Positions 21,769-33,362 of a stretch of DNA of 64,000 bases are shown piece after piece (the stretch's first letter is position 1; every line of letters begins with the position of its first letter). Both the position numbers and the translations under genes were made by a program. The notes beneath the pieces are model-generated. The model did not search any database, was not told the origin of the DNA, and worked only from the letters and a program-made list of their open reading frames with translations. The stretch is from Physcia stellaris (Eukaryota > Ascomycota > Lecanoromycetes > Caliciales > Physciaceae), in NCBI GenBank assembly GCA_018902385.1, contig JABSSW010000074.1:62001-126000 (forward strand), written 5' to 3'.

Positions 21769-22473
21769 ATGGAAGCAGACGAGCAGCCCACCGTCAGCAT
21801 CCTCCTCCTCGGCGACCCCGGCTGCGGTAAAACCACCTTTCTCTCGTAAGATGCCCCTCCCTCACCTCCCACGAATCCATTGGGCCCAACTTCCAAACCG
21901 CAAAGCACCTCAAAAGTTTCTTCCTCGTCACTTCTCCAATATCATACTGACAGTAATCCCAGCCGTCTCTCCCAAGGCGTCTCCTCCCCGCACACCGCCC
22001 TTCCCCCAACGCACGCCCTCCTCCGCGACCTCGACCAGCCCTTCCCCTTCAACATCCGGCTCTACAACCGGCACTACCGCTTCGAATTCTCCGACACCGC
22101 GTCCCCCGAATCCTGGACACTGCTATCTCCCGCCTTCGCAATCCTCTGCTACGACATATCCTCTCGGGCCAGCTTGCTGAATACCCAGAGCGTGTGGCGC
22201 AAAGCCGTTGCCAGGTACCATGTGCGCGGCAGGGAGGAGATACCGGTGATGCTGCTGGGGTTGAAGCGGGATTTGAGGCGAGAAGGCGAGGAGATGATTG
22301 ATCCGCAGGAAGGACTCAGGGTGGCGCAGGAGATGCGCTGTGATCGCTACGCCGAGTGTTCGGCTGTGACGGGGGAGTTGATGAAGGAGGTGATGGAGGA
22401 TGTGGCGCGGACGGCGGCGAAGACGACCACCGAGGATGGCGGGACAAGTCAGGGTGGATGCTGGATAATGTGA
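21769..22473 (+). CDS. Rho-like small GTPase with altered switch motifs
   Basis: Ras-superfamily protein of 195 aa in two exons, 21769-21845 and 21963-22473, split by a 117-bp intron inside the P-loop exon end. G1 is GDPGCGKTTFLS. The G3 position reads SDTASPES, where DTAGQE is usual. G4 reads GLKRDLR, close to Rho-family forms. G5 reads CSAVTGE. The C-terminus is GGCWIM, a CaaX box that predicts prenylation and membrane attachment. Loss of the G3 Gly-Gln pair suggests weak or absent GTP hydrolysis; this is inference. The second exon begins immediately after TCCCAG. The gene ends 106 bp from the convergent GEN1 stop. I would not assign it to Rho1, Rho3 or Cdc42 by eye. Confidence 0.82.
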
Positions 22474-22579
22474 GGAGAACAAGACGTGGGTTCGCACCCT
22501 CAAAAGACGGAATATTCCAAGATTTCGCCCTGGTTCGCAAGGATTTCCTCAAAAGCGTTATTAATGCTGCGTGTTCAGG

Positions 22580-25240
22580 TCAGGTCAGATCGATCACCTC
22601 AACACCTGCTATTGCTTTGGTCGGCTTTTCTTCTGCTTCCCATGGCTCAATGTCACGCCAGGCACCCTCCAGGCTTTCGCGGACCATTACAAAGCCCTTT
22701 GGCTTCCTCGCCCTTTTGGTCGTTGACGGGGATAGAGATGACCGAGGATGATTGGTGGATGAGGCCTGCGTACTTTGAGTACTTTTCCCGGAGCTTTGAG
22801 TGGCTTTGACGCAGAAGAGAAGAGATGGTGATGGCAGAGATTCAGAGTCAGACGATGGAGATTTGTGCTCTGGGATCTGGTCGGGATAGTGAAGTTTTCG
22901 GCTCGTTTTCTGAGCCGTCAGATCTGTACTATCGGGCCGCTTACTGGAATCCCGCAGTTGTTGGAGCACACTGGTTTGTGGAGTATGAGGATCTTGCATG
23001 GTGATTCGTGGGGGCTTTGGTTTTTTCCCCCTAGACTTTGCGCTGGCTTTGTTGGTCCATTGCTCTCAGTAGTGCTTGTGGTTAGGTCGACGACGCCTTG
23101 AGGTAATGCAGCAGCAGTAATGTCTAATCCCGGCTTACGCTGACTTCGTATCCTGACCATCTCCTCGACGGAGGAATTTGAAATAGGCCTTGCATGCTTC
23201 TTGCTCGTTACAAGTGTATTGTCTAGCACTCCCGTGAAAGACTCCGCAAGCTCATTATCGCTTCTGTCGCACTCAAGCTCGCCTGTTTCATCCGTATCTT
23301 CTGCAACGCATATCCCTAGCGCCGAATACCTCGTGCCGGGTGGTAGTTTCACGTTCAGTGTATCAACAGGTCTTTTCGCCTTCGTCCATGGGTTATCCAC
23401 ACTGCTAGAAGTGCCGGCCTTCGAATGGGATTTTGTGCTGGCACCAATAACAGTGATCTTACTGGCTGGCTTCTTGCGGCTCTTGCCCCCATCAACTGTT
23501 TTTTGACTGGTAATCCGATTGTCTGACGCTGTTGATTGAGCTAGCGCCTTCTCATCCAAAGGATGTGCTGGCTTGTTATCGGATGCTTTGGTCGCTGGTT
23601 TTTGAAATGTACTCTCGAAACCATCTTTCACAGCTAGTCGCGACACCCCCGGCTTTGCATATTTCGTGAAAGCATCAAGAGCCCCACGCTTCATGCCTGC
23701 ATCAGTAACCTTGGCCTTGGGTTTCCTCGGTGTCCCTACTCGTCCTACCCCTTTTTACTAGTAAATGGGGCTGGATTCATTCTGTTCTCTTGCCAATTCT
23801 CAGCTACTAAAGGAACACCGAGCTTGACATATGTCTCTAGTAGCCAGATCCTCTGCAGTTCGGAAGGGTTATATCGTGATGGCGCCCGCGGCTTCTTCGG
23901 ACTTCGAGTGACCTGCTGACTGCTTTCCGATGTATGCTCGTCCGTTGATGAATCTGCGCTCGCCTCAATGTCCTTGACTTCACCGAGGTCTCTCTCTTCT
24001 TCTAAGTCAAGATTTATGATGTCCGTTGGGATGAAACCGATACGTAATTCTGGTGTAGCATCCGTGTCAAAGTGCTGGCGGCTTCCACATATCATCTTGA
24101 CGAGTCGTTTCTCTTCTAGCTCTTGCAGAGCCAAATCGCCATTGCTCATGCCAGCCCTTTCGCGCAACTTACGGACCAACATTGCTGGCGCTAAACCTCG
24201 GATGAACTTCATGGCTCCTGTTAGGTTCACCCATTCGAACATCTCGGCTACAAACAAACGAAGCTGGGCTACATTGATTTCTTGATTCCAATCAATCCGT
24301 CGAGCTAGTTGTTCTAGCTCTTCTGCAGATGAGGTTGCAGGGTGTGTATAGTAACTCAGTACGACCTTGTCTGGAAAGTTTTCTGGGATTTTCAATCCTT
24401 TGTGGGACCTATTGAAGTGACCATCTTCATTCGTAGCCAATTCATGCCGGAGCCGGTTCCGCCATTGCCTTATGCCTTCATTATCATTGCAAGAAAGCTT
24501 ACATAGCTCGGCACCGAAACCTCCTCTTGCAGCTTCAGATGCAGTCTTCGGGCCACATCTTTCAATGCCTCCTGGTAAATAGTCCCCGCCACTCATCATA
24601 GCAATTAAGATCATTCCTTCACGATCCAGTCCCGACTTTGAATGTATGTTGTCCGCTGTAAACAGCTCGACGTGCGTTGGGGTCTTTCCTTTCGTACTGG
24701 TACTTGACCAGTTCCGCAGATGCAGGGTGCATCCAAACATAAGCGTGTCGACATCCTCACTCAGCACAGCATCAACAATACCGTTTCTCTGAATCAGAGC
24801 ACATTCGGCCTCGGCTTCGCCAGGTGCTAAATGTATTGGAAAACCAAAGAGTCCAAGTAATTGCTTGGTATGCTGTGCAAAATAGGCAGAGGCAGCCGCA
24901 GAGTTAGAATTCGTACGCACGCCGCGCTTGAAGGGAGGCTTGTTCGGCCCATCGAACACAAAAAGCGGCTGAATAGAGAGCGAGAGAAGTCGTAGCAGAC
25001 GATAGTAAAGCGTTCTCAACTCAGGGTTCTTTCCACCACTAGCAGCTTGGTTCTGAAAATTCCAGATGGAAATGTCTACAGCAAGGCGAAATGGACGCCC
25101 ATGTTTCTCATAATGCTCTAAAGCAAGCTTGGATAAAGCTGTCCTCTCACCCGATCCGATCTCTTTATACAGGCTGCGCAATGTCAGTGCGGTCTTCATT
25201 GACTTTCGAAGCGCCTCGTAGCTTACTTGTTGATGCCCAT
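22580..25240 (-). CDS. Holliday junction resolvase, GEN1/Yen1-like XPG-family nuclease (two frame breaks)
   Basis: Structure-specific nuclease of the Rad2/XPG family that resolves Holliday junctions. The start is a 14-nt exon (25240-25227, MGINN) joined over a 53-bp intron to 25173. The XPG-N part contains AVDISIWNFQ and FVFDGPNKPPFKR. The XPG-I part contains APGEAEAECALIQ and VLSEDVDTLMFG, and MMSGGDYLPGGIERCGPKTA follows, so all metal-binding acids are present. A chromodomain-like segment comes next. The C-terminus holds KRGALDAFTKYAKPG, VMVRESLEGAWRDI and EVIDLT, typical of fungal Yen1 tails. To read through, one extra base is needed in the A5G4 run at 23748-23756, and another shift between about 23030 and 23072. 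No intron of workable size explains either. Sequencing error or a damaged allele are both possible. Confidence 0.85.
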
Positions 25241-26498
25241 TGAGCTTCGAGCGATATGCAGGCTAAAATCGGGTTCAAGAGCACATACTAGCACTAATGA
25301 TTTCAATACAGCGCTTGCTGGCTCATTGTAAGCATGAAAGTTGAAGCCAGGATGGGGGAGTTACCAGCAAAGTGAACGTGCATCTGAAGTTGGGAAGGAG
25401 GTACCAAAGTGTTTACCCCCCTAGCAGATCAATTTGGCTTGGCAACTCACGCTCGTCGTCTACCACCCAATTTCAACTCTAAACCTTTACCTACTCGATT
25501 GAAGCCACTGTATGCAGTCTGTCAGGTCAATGGACTCAAATCAGGCACACGAAACTCTAGCCAAATCATTGGTACAGCACAGATTACAAGTTTAAGACCT
25601 TCAAAGGCGAGCTCGCGTCGTCGCATTAACGCGTTGAGAGCATCATCTCCTGGCCCCCCTCTACGACTCTGACCTTGTCCTTTCCGGAGCCATTCATTCA
25701 AAGATCGACTTCTCTGGGATTGGACCAGGTTCACTTCTTGCGTGCAATGTAACAGCGACTATAAGCCAACTTGCATTTCGCCTACATCTAGACCGCTCAC
25801 GGAATAAGACGGCAGGACACTGTTATTTCATTCAGGGCTAGTACAACATGCTGAATTTATTTTTGATTCATGGTGGTTTAGCTGTAACGGCTCCTATGTC
25901 TACTGGACTTTGACCCGGAATCTACACGAGTAACACTTCGAATGTGGTAATCAACATCAAAAATCTCTCTTAAATTTTGATTATGTGGCACTTATCAAGC
26001 CATCAACCAACGAATGTGCTTATTACGAAGCAGATCGTCCCTTGTGAAGGCAATCTTGCATCCTTTGCTGCTTATCAATTCTGTCCGTCGCCGCTGTCGG
26101 CTTTACTGCGGCCCAGGAAGCAAATTCTTTTGCAATACCAACCTTGCATTGTTGCCTTGATACTTTACGGTAAAAATGCGCGTTGATTGTTGATTAAGAC
26201 CACATCCAAACTCGCGGCGTCCCTCTAAGGGAGATACTCGTCCGATTATTCAGCATCATACTCCTTTAAAAGCCGCACAAAGCAGAGGCTAAAGTCCGCC
26301 CTCGGGCCTAAGGTAACTCCGTTGCTTGCAACCAGCGGAGTCTACGGAGTAAGTAGATACATAAAGCTCACTGCGCGCTGCATCACGTCATTCCAGTTAC
26401 TCATTTCTCCATTGTGTGTTTCCATTGTCTAATCAGTCTACAAGTACGAAGCCCGTTCTATTATCTCGCACCTATATTTCCTTTGCCCAATACTCAAG
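25241..26498. other. Intergenic region, divergent promoters
   Basis: About 1.26 kb between the divergent GEN1 and NmrA-like starts. A TCACGTCA element, close to a CRE/ATF site, lies near 26383, roughly 115 bp upstream of the NmrA-like ATG. Short open frames are unsupported. Confidence 0.4.
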
Positions 26499-27566
26499 AT
26501 GTCCGAACAATATGCTAGCAAGCAGCCACAAGGTTTCAAAAACCATGTCACCAATGTAGCCATCGTTGGAGTAAGCTCTCTATCTCTGTCCTTTCCGCTT
26601 ACCAATAGCGTTAGAGCCTAACGATAACAGGCAGGCGGCTCCGTTGGTAAATACATTGTCGAAGCGCTCCTCAAAACCGGAAAGCATCGGGTCACCGCGA
26701 TCACACGTGCAGATAGCACAAACAAACTGCAGTCCGGCCTAGAAGTTCAAAAGGTCAACTATGACGACCAGAACTCCATCGTCCAAGCTCTCCAAGGCCA
26801 AGAAGCCCTCATCATCACCATGGGCGTCATGGCCCCACCAGAGCAGCAAACAAAGCTCATCGAGGCCGCAGCAGCGGCCAACGTCAAATGGGTATTTCCC
26901 AACGAGTGGGGCTTCAACACCGAGAACGCCGGGTTGATCAGAGACATCCCGCACACAGGCGGAAAAGACGCAGTCAGAAGCCGGATCGAAGAGCTTGGCA
27001 AGAGCTCCTGGATCGGCATCACGTGTAATTTCTGGTACGAATTCAGTCTCGGAGGCACTAGCGATAGATACGGCTTCGATTTCGCCAACCGGACCTTAAC
27101 CTTCTTCGATGATGGGACGACTCGCATCAACACCAGCACCTGGCCCCAATGCGGTCGAGCCATTGCTTCGTTGCTGAGCCGCAAGGTTTTGCCCGAGGAT
27201 GAGAAGGATAGGAGCCCTACTCTGTCGCAGTTCCGCAATAAAATGGTCTATATCTCCTCCTTCACCGTCAATCAGGAGGAGATGTTCGAGTCTGTTATGC
27301 GCGTCACGGGCACTTCGACTGATGACTGGAAGATCAACTATGAGGATACGCCCGGGCGCTATAAGTCTGCTGCGGAAGCCTTGCAGAAGGGCGATCGTAG
27401 CGGGTTCGCGAGGATGATGTATACGAGGTTGTTCTATCAGGATGGGAGCGGTAATTATGAGGCTTCGAGAGGGCTGGATAATGATGCGTTGGGGTTACCG
27501 AAGGAGGATCTTGATGAATATACGAAGTTGGCTATCGAGTATGCGGAGCAGGGGGTTGTGTACTGA
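26499..27566 (+). CDS. NmrA-like / isoflavone-reductase-like NAD(P)-binding protein
   Basis: Atypical short-chain dehydrogenase-like protein with a Rossmann fold, 335 aa. Exons are 26499-26570 and 26631-27566, joined over a 60-bp intron placed inside the dinucleotide-binding loop. The spliced loop reads VAIVGAGGSVGKYIVEALL. Further marks are VNYDDQNSIVQALQGQEALI, FPNEWGFNTEN and a C-terminal substrate-facing half with NFWYEFSLGG. There is no clear catalytic Tyr-Lys pair of classical SDRs, so it may be a redox sensor or a reductase of an aromatic or secondary metabolite. No pathway neighbours help. Codon use and frame are clean. Confidence 0.88.
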
Positions 27567-28589
27567 TTGGTATGAGGACGCGGACCAAACCAATCAGTTT
27601 AGAGATCTGTATATGAGCAATAGCTGCACTCTCGTATTTTATGGAATAGATGTCAATCTCGATTCTTCTGCCCCTTCGCATGTGAAGCAGCTAGTTCTAG
27701 CAAAAGCGTCTCCCAACCAATACGGCTAATAACAAATGGGGGTGCATATCCTGCTGCCCGTAGCAGCAGTTGGCACGACAACCGGCGTTACCGGATATAA
27801 CATCGCTTCTAATCACCCCTCGTCCCATAATCAATTTCTTCGTCTTGTCAACGTACTCCTCTCGTTCGCCGATTCACTTCCCACAAACCCAAGATCATAC
27901 AGTATAATACCTTATCTATGCAGTCTTTGATAATTGTGTGACGGAAGGTCGAGTGGACCAGTCAATACACCGCTACTAAGCAAGACTGAAGGTTTCCTCT
28001 ATCAATTCCACGAGCGGTAACATCATCCATTGCGGCCGGATGACTGACTTTGGTGGCATCCTTGGATCGATGAGGTTCGAATGCGCGTGAGCGCTTCTGC
28101 TCTAATACTCGCAACTCGTGGGTTGATACACCTGGCTCGCAGAAGCAGGTCATGGATGCGAAAGGTGAGGAGGGCCTTCGTCTGCTCTTTGATACAGAAT
28201 TACTTTGAAACAATCGGAGGGTTTGTAGCTTTTGCGGCTTACACAATGTTTTAGGGAGTATCATATCTTGAATTAGTTCGTTTACTACCTGTCACATCTC
28301 TTGTTCAGCAGCTCGATTTCAAATAGTCGCTTATTTGCCAGCTTCCGTAAAGCTGATAGACTGGTTTGGCCGCCAGAATATTACTGCAATGGCACTAAAA
28401 TATGGCTATCAAGTTTCGGTACAGCTCAATAGCTTTTCGCCCTCAGAAGCAACATTCTGATCTCTTAAGTATCCCCGATCACATCACTTTCAGAGGCGAT
28501 CCATGCCGACAAGGCATCAAGCCGGAATATCCGTCGAAATAGTGCGATCGAATTGGCCTGGCTTATCAAGTTCTTACGCCTCAGCGTTA
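27567..28589. other. Intergenic region
   Basis: About 1.0 kb between convergent NmrA-like and F-box genes. Only short frames without recognisable content occur. Nothing further is seen. Confidence 0.45.
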
Positions 28590-29780
28590 TTACCTCCCCG
28601 AATCGTTGAAGATTTGGCTGTACAAGCTAGTGACAAGTGTCTTAACTTCCTTGACAAAACTTGGATCGAGCAAGCAAACCTCGTCGAACGCTTCTCTGTT
28701 TTGTCTGTAGCAAATCGTCCCCCCAGAAGATTCCCTGACCTGGACACTGTCCAGTGATTTAGGCCAGCGCCGTTCCAGGGGATCCTTAACACATTCCTTA
28801 AGGTGCTCTAAGAAATTAGCTTGACTATACGTCCTCCTATGATCGAACTGTCTTTCAAGAGCGTATTCGTAGAAGTCATCTCTCGCACAGCCTTTACATG
28901 AAACGCCTATCTCTTGCCTTGTACTGACAGAATCGACCCATGGGACGCGGATAACACCCATAAAACGAAGTGGATCATGATCGGTGTAGGGACGATGTGG
29001 TGAGTGCACCCTTGGGTCGAGCCACATGTCCGCCATGTAGTATTCTCCATATTTGAACATCATTTGAGCTTCATGTCTCTCGAACGCTTTGACGACGTTC
29101 TCGAAGGAGCCATGCACTGCAATGCCTGCCTGCACAGCGGCAGCCCGATCTACTAATTCAAGCCGGTATTTATGATCGTCATATTGGGAGTGTTTCCCGT
29201 ACAGACTTCTAAGCTTGGGAAGAGCTGCAAGTGCTTGTTCGTCAAGGCAATACAGATCTCTTGCTTGGGCAACACGTAGAGGCCGAAGCTCTGTTTCCTC
29301 GGTCAGGCAAAGGAGGCAGACACGATGGCACGACAACAGGTATATGAAAGTCCCGAAATCGCCACAGAGGTAGCAAGTCTGACTTGTTAGTGTCTTGAAC
29401 AGATCGGCAATTAAGGTGGACTTCGAGATCTCAAGACCGATCGCGGCACGCAAAAGCTCGGGCGCATGATGTTGAACGAATCGATACTGCGGAAGAGCAT
29501 CAACGGCGAACCTGCTCATCTGGCTTACGCGGCGAAGGTTTATCAGGCTCTGAATATCGAGGTGGTGGAACACTGCGTGCCGTAATTCCAGAGGTAGAAT
29601 GTCGAGTTTGCCCAACGAGCTAGATACCGGATACTCAAGGTCTCCCGGAATCTTGTCCAGAGGGCAGCACCGCGCCAATCTGTCTTTCTGGAGACCATTG
29701 CCATATTGCTCGGTCGCCGGCCTTATGATACCTTCCCAATCCTGCAATTCGGGTCTGGGAGCTTTTGGAGTAAACCTCAT
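28590..29780 (-). CDS. F-box domain protein
   Basis: Single-exon gene of 396 aa. The start was placed at the ATG at 29780 (MRFTPKAPRPELQDWEG), since the frame upstream has only non-ATG codons. An F-box-like segment, LDILPLELRHAVFHHLDIQS followed by LINLRRVSQMSRFAVDALP, lies near residues 58-97 and would bind Skp1 in an SCF ubiquitin ligase. A cysteine-bearing region follows (CYLCGDFGTFIYLLSCHRVC then LLC), resembling a zinc-binding knuckle that often follows the F-box in this fungal group. The rest has no known repeat. The substrate is unknown. The gene is convergent with the NmrA-like gene and divergent from ARP10. Confidence 0.8.
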   Translation of the reverse strand: MRFTPKAPRPELQDWEGIIRPATEQYGNGLQKDRLARCCPLDKIPGDLEYPVSSSLGKLDILPLELRHAVFHHLDIQSLINLRRVSQMSRFAVDALPQYRFVQHHAPELLRAAIGLEISKSTLIADLFKTLTSQTCYLCGDFGTFIYLLSCHRVCLLCLTEETELRPLRVAQARDLYCLDEQALAALPKLRSLYGKHSQYDDHKYRLELVDRAAAVQAGIAVHGSFENVVKAFERHEAQMMFKYGEYYMADMWLDPRVHSPHRPYTDHDPLRFMGVIRVPWVDSVSTRQEIGVSCKGCARDDFYEYALERQFDHRRTYSQANFLEHLKECVKDPLERRWPKSLDSVQVRESSGGTICYRQNREAFDEVCLLDPSFVKEVKTLVTSLYSQIFNDSGR

Positions 29781-30269
29781 CGTGGTAAGGGATGGCTCCG
29801 TTGAAAAGTCGTGGATACCCCGACTCAGTTGTCTTGACTCATGGATCGATGTCTGGTGATATTGGTGATGGCTCTGCAAACGTTGAATATCGTGCGAAAC
29901 TCCGTATTTATGGAATCATTTCATAAGGTACCTTGTTCTCATTATCTATCATGTTCCGACCAACATCTATTTGGGATCGTATTGACCTTATTGTCTCGGA
30001 ACCTACTCAAAGCCCTCTTGATCTGTACTGCCTTGAGGTAATGGAGGTGCAAGTGAGAAGATACTACTCCATTGTGAGAAATACAACAACTGAATATGTC
30101 ACTTGAGTGAACTGGCACGTGATATCAAATGCACGGAACACCCCCGCAATTTTTAACAAACGCGGTTGCGCGTCGCACTAGTGTCCCGAGGTTCCTATGC
30201 CAGATGAGTTGACGACTTCGTTTTACACCCCGTCACAGGAATCGGTCCACTCTTGTGCGAATCGTAAGC
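29781..30269. promoter_or_regulatory. Divergent promoter region
   Basis: About 490 bp between the divergent F-box and ARP10 starts, so it should serve both. A CACGTG E-box lies near 30117. No other motif is claimed. Confidence 0.4.
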
Positions 30270-32010
30270 ATGGCAACAGCAGCAGGCTACTTCGATCGGA
30301 AAGCCTCCTCCAGCATCCGTCCCGGTCTCGCCCACCTTCAAGCCGATCCCAGCTCTCCGCATACCCCCCAGCGCACATTCTCCTCCGCCTTCTCCTCGCC
30401 CTCAATTAGCTACCGCAATGAAGAAGAACCCCTAATTTTTGACTTCGGCTCGCGGCACTTCTCCGCTGGCTTTGCCGGAGAGACTACGCCGCGGTGTACG
30501 CTCGGCTTTGGCCCTGAAGAGTCGAGAAGAGTGGGGGATTATCGGAGATGGCTGCCCGACTACAAGAAGACCGTTAGGAGAAAGAGCGAGGATGAATGGG
30601 GAGAGAACATGAGCTGTGGAGAATGGATCTTCGACAGATTGATTTGGGCTTGGTAGAGGATAAGATCGAGCGGGCGGTGAGGGAGGCGTGCAACCAGCAT
30701 CTCTTACTGGATGTTAAGACGAGGCGGATACTTCTTGTTCTTCCATCTGTATTACCACATCAGTTACTTTCTAGTATTTTGACCACTATCTTTGTCAACC
30801 TTCAAAATCCTAGTATCACCCTATTTTCTACGCCGACAGCTCTTGCAGTTGCCGCTGGATGTCGTTCGAGCTTGGTCGTTGATATTGGATGGAGTGAGAC
30901 TACGGTCACTGCGATATACGAGTACCGCGAGGTACACCAGAGTCGGACGACAAGGGCTATGAAAAGGGTTACGGTTGAGATGGTCAAGATGCTACGAAAA
31001 CACACGCAGCCAACATCACCAAAAGACAACAAGACGGACGACGAGGAAGAGGACATGCTGGAAGCAGACTTCGAAATCGCAGAAGACATCACCACTAGAA
31101 TGGCTTGGTGTCCGACTCTACAAGAGTCCCAGCGCATGGCGCAGCAGCAACAGGACGACCAATCCCCAACCACAGAAATTTCATCCTCACCGCCCTCACA
31201 GCCTTTATCACACCTCGCCATCGCCTCAGACGCCCCATCCCCACCACCACCACCGCCCACAGACCCACAAATCACAGTCCCCTCCCCCTTCCCCTCCCCC
31301 TCCAAAACCCCCTCCACAATAACCCTTCCCTTCACCCTCTTCGCCCACCCCACCGAATCCGCTCTCCTCGCCTCCCACCTCCCCGGCACACCTCCGACGA
31401 CCACGAACAGCCGCTCCCATCTCTAATCTACCGCACGCTCCTCTCCCTCCCCCCCGACGTCCGCGCAGTCTGCATGTCGCACATCATCCTCACAGGCGGG
31501 GGCTCCCACATCCCAGGTCTAAAACCGCGCCTCCTGGAGGAACTCTCAGCAACCGTGCAGTCGCGGGGCTGGGACGCCGTGGAAGGGCGAAGGAAGAAAC
31601 TGGGTATCGTGAGTGGGAATCAGAATACCACCACCACTACCAAAGAAGCGAATCAAGAAAAGGGGCAAGAAAAGAAAGCGGCACCCAAATCCGAAACCGA
31701 GACAATACCCCCCTCCCACCAACCCCACCCCCCCGACCCAATCGCAGACAAACTGCACAGAGCCGCGAACAGAGGGACGAAGCCCATCGTTTCGGGGGTG
31801 GTGAGGGGTGTGGAGAGCCTAGGCGCCTGGGCGGGCGGGAGCCTGATGGCGAGTTTGAGGATTAGGGGCGTTGTGGAGGTGGAGAGGGATGGTTTCCTTG
31901 CTGCGGGGATGGCGGGGGCGAGGAGGGAGGGGGAGGTAAGGGGGAAGGGGGATGGGTTGGAGGCTGGGAAGGGGGATAGACGCTTGGGGGGTGGGCTTGA
32001 GGGGTGTTGA
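30270..32010 (+). CDS. Actin-related protein, ARP10-like dynactin subunit (two frame breaks)
   Basis: Divergent actin-fold protein expected at the pointed end of the dynactin Arp filament, which supports dynein transport. The ATG at 30270 begins MATAAGYFDRKASSSIRPGL. The phosphate-binding strand LIFDFGSRHFSAGFAGE is present. Then come ELWRMDLRQIDLGLVEDKIE, RRILLVLPSVLPHQLLSSIL, LVVDIGWSETTVTAIYE and the actin-like IILTGGGSHIPGLKPRLLEE. A long Pro/Ser-rich insert sits in the middle. The frame shifts at 30599-30602, where G4 would need to be G5 (EWG then REHELWRM). It shifts again near 31390, between SHLPGT and SDDHEQPLPS. A 42-bp intron with a GTTAGG donor could bypass the first break but would delete conserved residues. 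It ends 214 bp from the convergent DGK1 gene. Confidence 0.8.
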
Positions 32011-32224
32011 GGGATGTAGATAGGGAGGGGAATGGCGATCGGATGTTCGGCTTTATGATACCCTATTATCGGAGAAAAGAAATCATGTAATGAGAAAGTT
32101 CGGGGAGTAGATGGTCTGTTCTTCAAACCCTTTACTTACACCCTATCCAAACTCCTCGCTTTCCCCCACAGAGGTAAAGTCCAATGCCCATATATGCGTA
32201 CGTATGCATGTACATATCTACCAA

Positions 32225-33362
32225 TCAACAAAAAACACTAAAAAACCCCCACAACCCCAGCCCGCTCAGGACCGGAATCGTGAGATTATCGTCCCAGCCC
32301 CAAAGATCGACGACCTCACTCGCGCTCGCCACAAACCCGCTCCAAAGACTCACAACCCCCAACGCGACCCAGCCACCAACCCTCCCATCCTCCTCCTTCC
32401 ACCCCAGCGCCCCTCTCACCACCCCCGGAACCCCCAACTCGCCCCTGAAGAGAAACCCCTCGGTGAATCCAAAGCGCGGGACGGCCCAGCCCCAAAACAA
32501 GCCCGCGGTGACAACGCCCACGACCGCCGCCGCCGCACTGCCCGCGAGACTCTTCCCGCGGCGAATGCGCGGGGTGTAGCGGCCATACAGTCTGCCGACG
32601 GTCGAGGCAGCGGTATCGCACCAGCTCAGCAGCAGCACGCCCATGACGCCGCAGTCGGGCGGCATCCACCTCAGCACGGTCCAGGCGCCGAGCAGGTACC
32701 AGATCACGCCGTTCCAGCCCTCGACCTCGGACTCGCGCATCAGGGCGCCCAGGCAGCGGATGTAGAGCCTGTTGAAGGCGGGGAAGGTGTGCCGCAGGTA
32801 GTCGGTCGATGCGATCGGGATCAGTGCGCCGAGGAGGTAGGGGTGGATTGTCGAGGCGCGTGTCCCGCGGCTGTAGAGATGGAGGGTGAAGAAGCCGATG
32901 GAGAGGTGTAGCGCTTTGCGCGGGATTTCGTGCCGGTGGATGAAGGACCGCCAGTGTCTGTGGATGGGGATTAGCCCGAGGGGGAGGGCGAGCGGGAGAG
33001 CGTGCGCCAGTAGGAGGATGTGTCGGGGACGGCGGAGGAGGGGGAGAGGTGTCCGTTTGGCTGGGGTTTGGACGGGAGCGGTGGGGCTGCTTTTGTGCTT
33101 TCGAGGGCTTTCTGCCGGCGAGCGAGGGTTTTGGGGGAGCGGCTGCGGGCGCGGGCGCGCTTTTCGAGGGAGGAGTCTGAGGAGGGGGATTCGGGTTCCG
33201 AGTCTGGTTCGGGGTTTCGGAGATGGTTGAGGGGGACGGGTGGTGTTTCGTGGAGGGGCGAGTTATGGGTGTGAAGTAGGTGTCTTGATTTGAGGGGGTT
33301 TCGGTGGTGGGTGTTGCGGAGGTTATCTGAGGGGTTCCGGGGACGGCATACTGCTGGGCCAT
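32225..33362 (-). CDS. CTP-dependent diacylglycerol kinase, DGK1-like (two frame breaks)
   Basis: Membrane enzyme of the ER and nuclear envelope that phosphorylates diacylglycerol with CTP to make phosphatidic acid. The ATG at 33362 begins MAQQYAVPGTPQ, followed by a disordered basic and Ser-rich region (EKRARARSRSPKTLARRQKA). The kinase core reads IPIHRHWRSFIHRHEIPRKA, LHLSIGFFTLHLYSRGT, LMRESEVEGWNGVIWYLLGA, GVLLLSWCDTAASTVGRLYG and RYTPRIRRGKSLAGS, all classic Dgk1 blocks with several hydrophobic helices. Two single-base gaps must be allowed: in the G4 run (plus strand) near 33255-33258, and in the G5 run at 32980-32984, where one more base gives SPSPLGLIPIH. Without them the annotated frame would be proline-rich nonsense over most of its length. 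Confidence 0.85.

Noticed and set aside
22486-22510. tRNA-like GTGGGTTCGCACCC string
   Set aside because: It resembles a T arm only; no acceptor, D or anticodon stems are present, and it lies between two genes.
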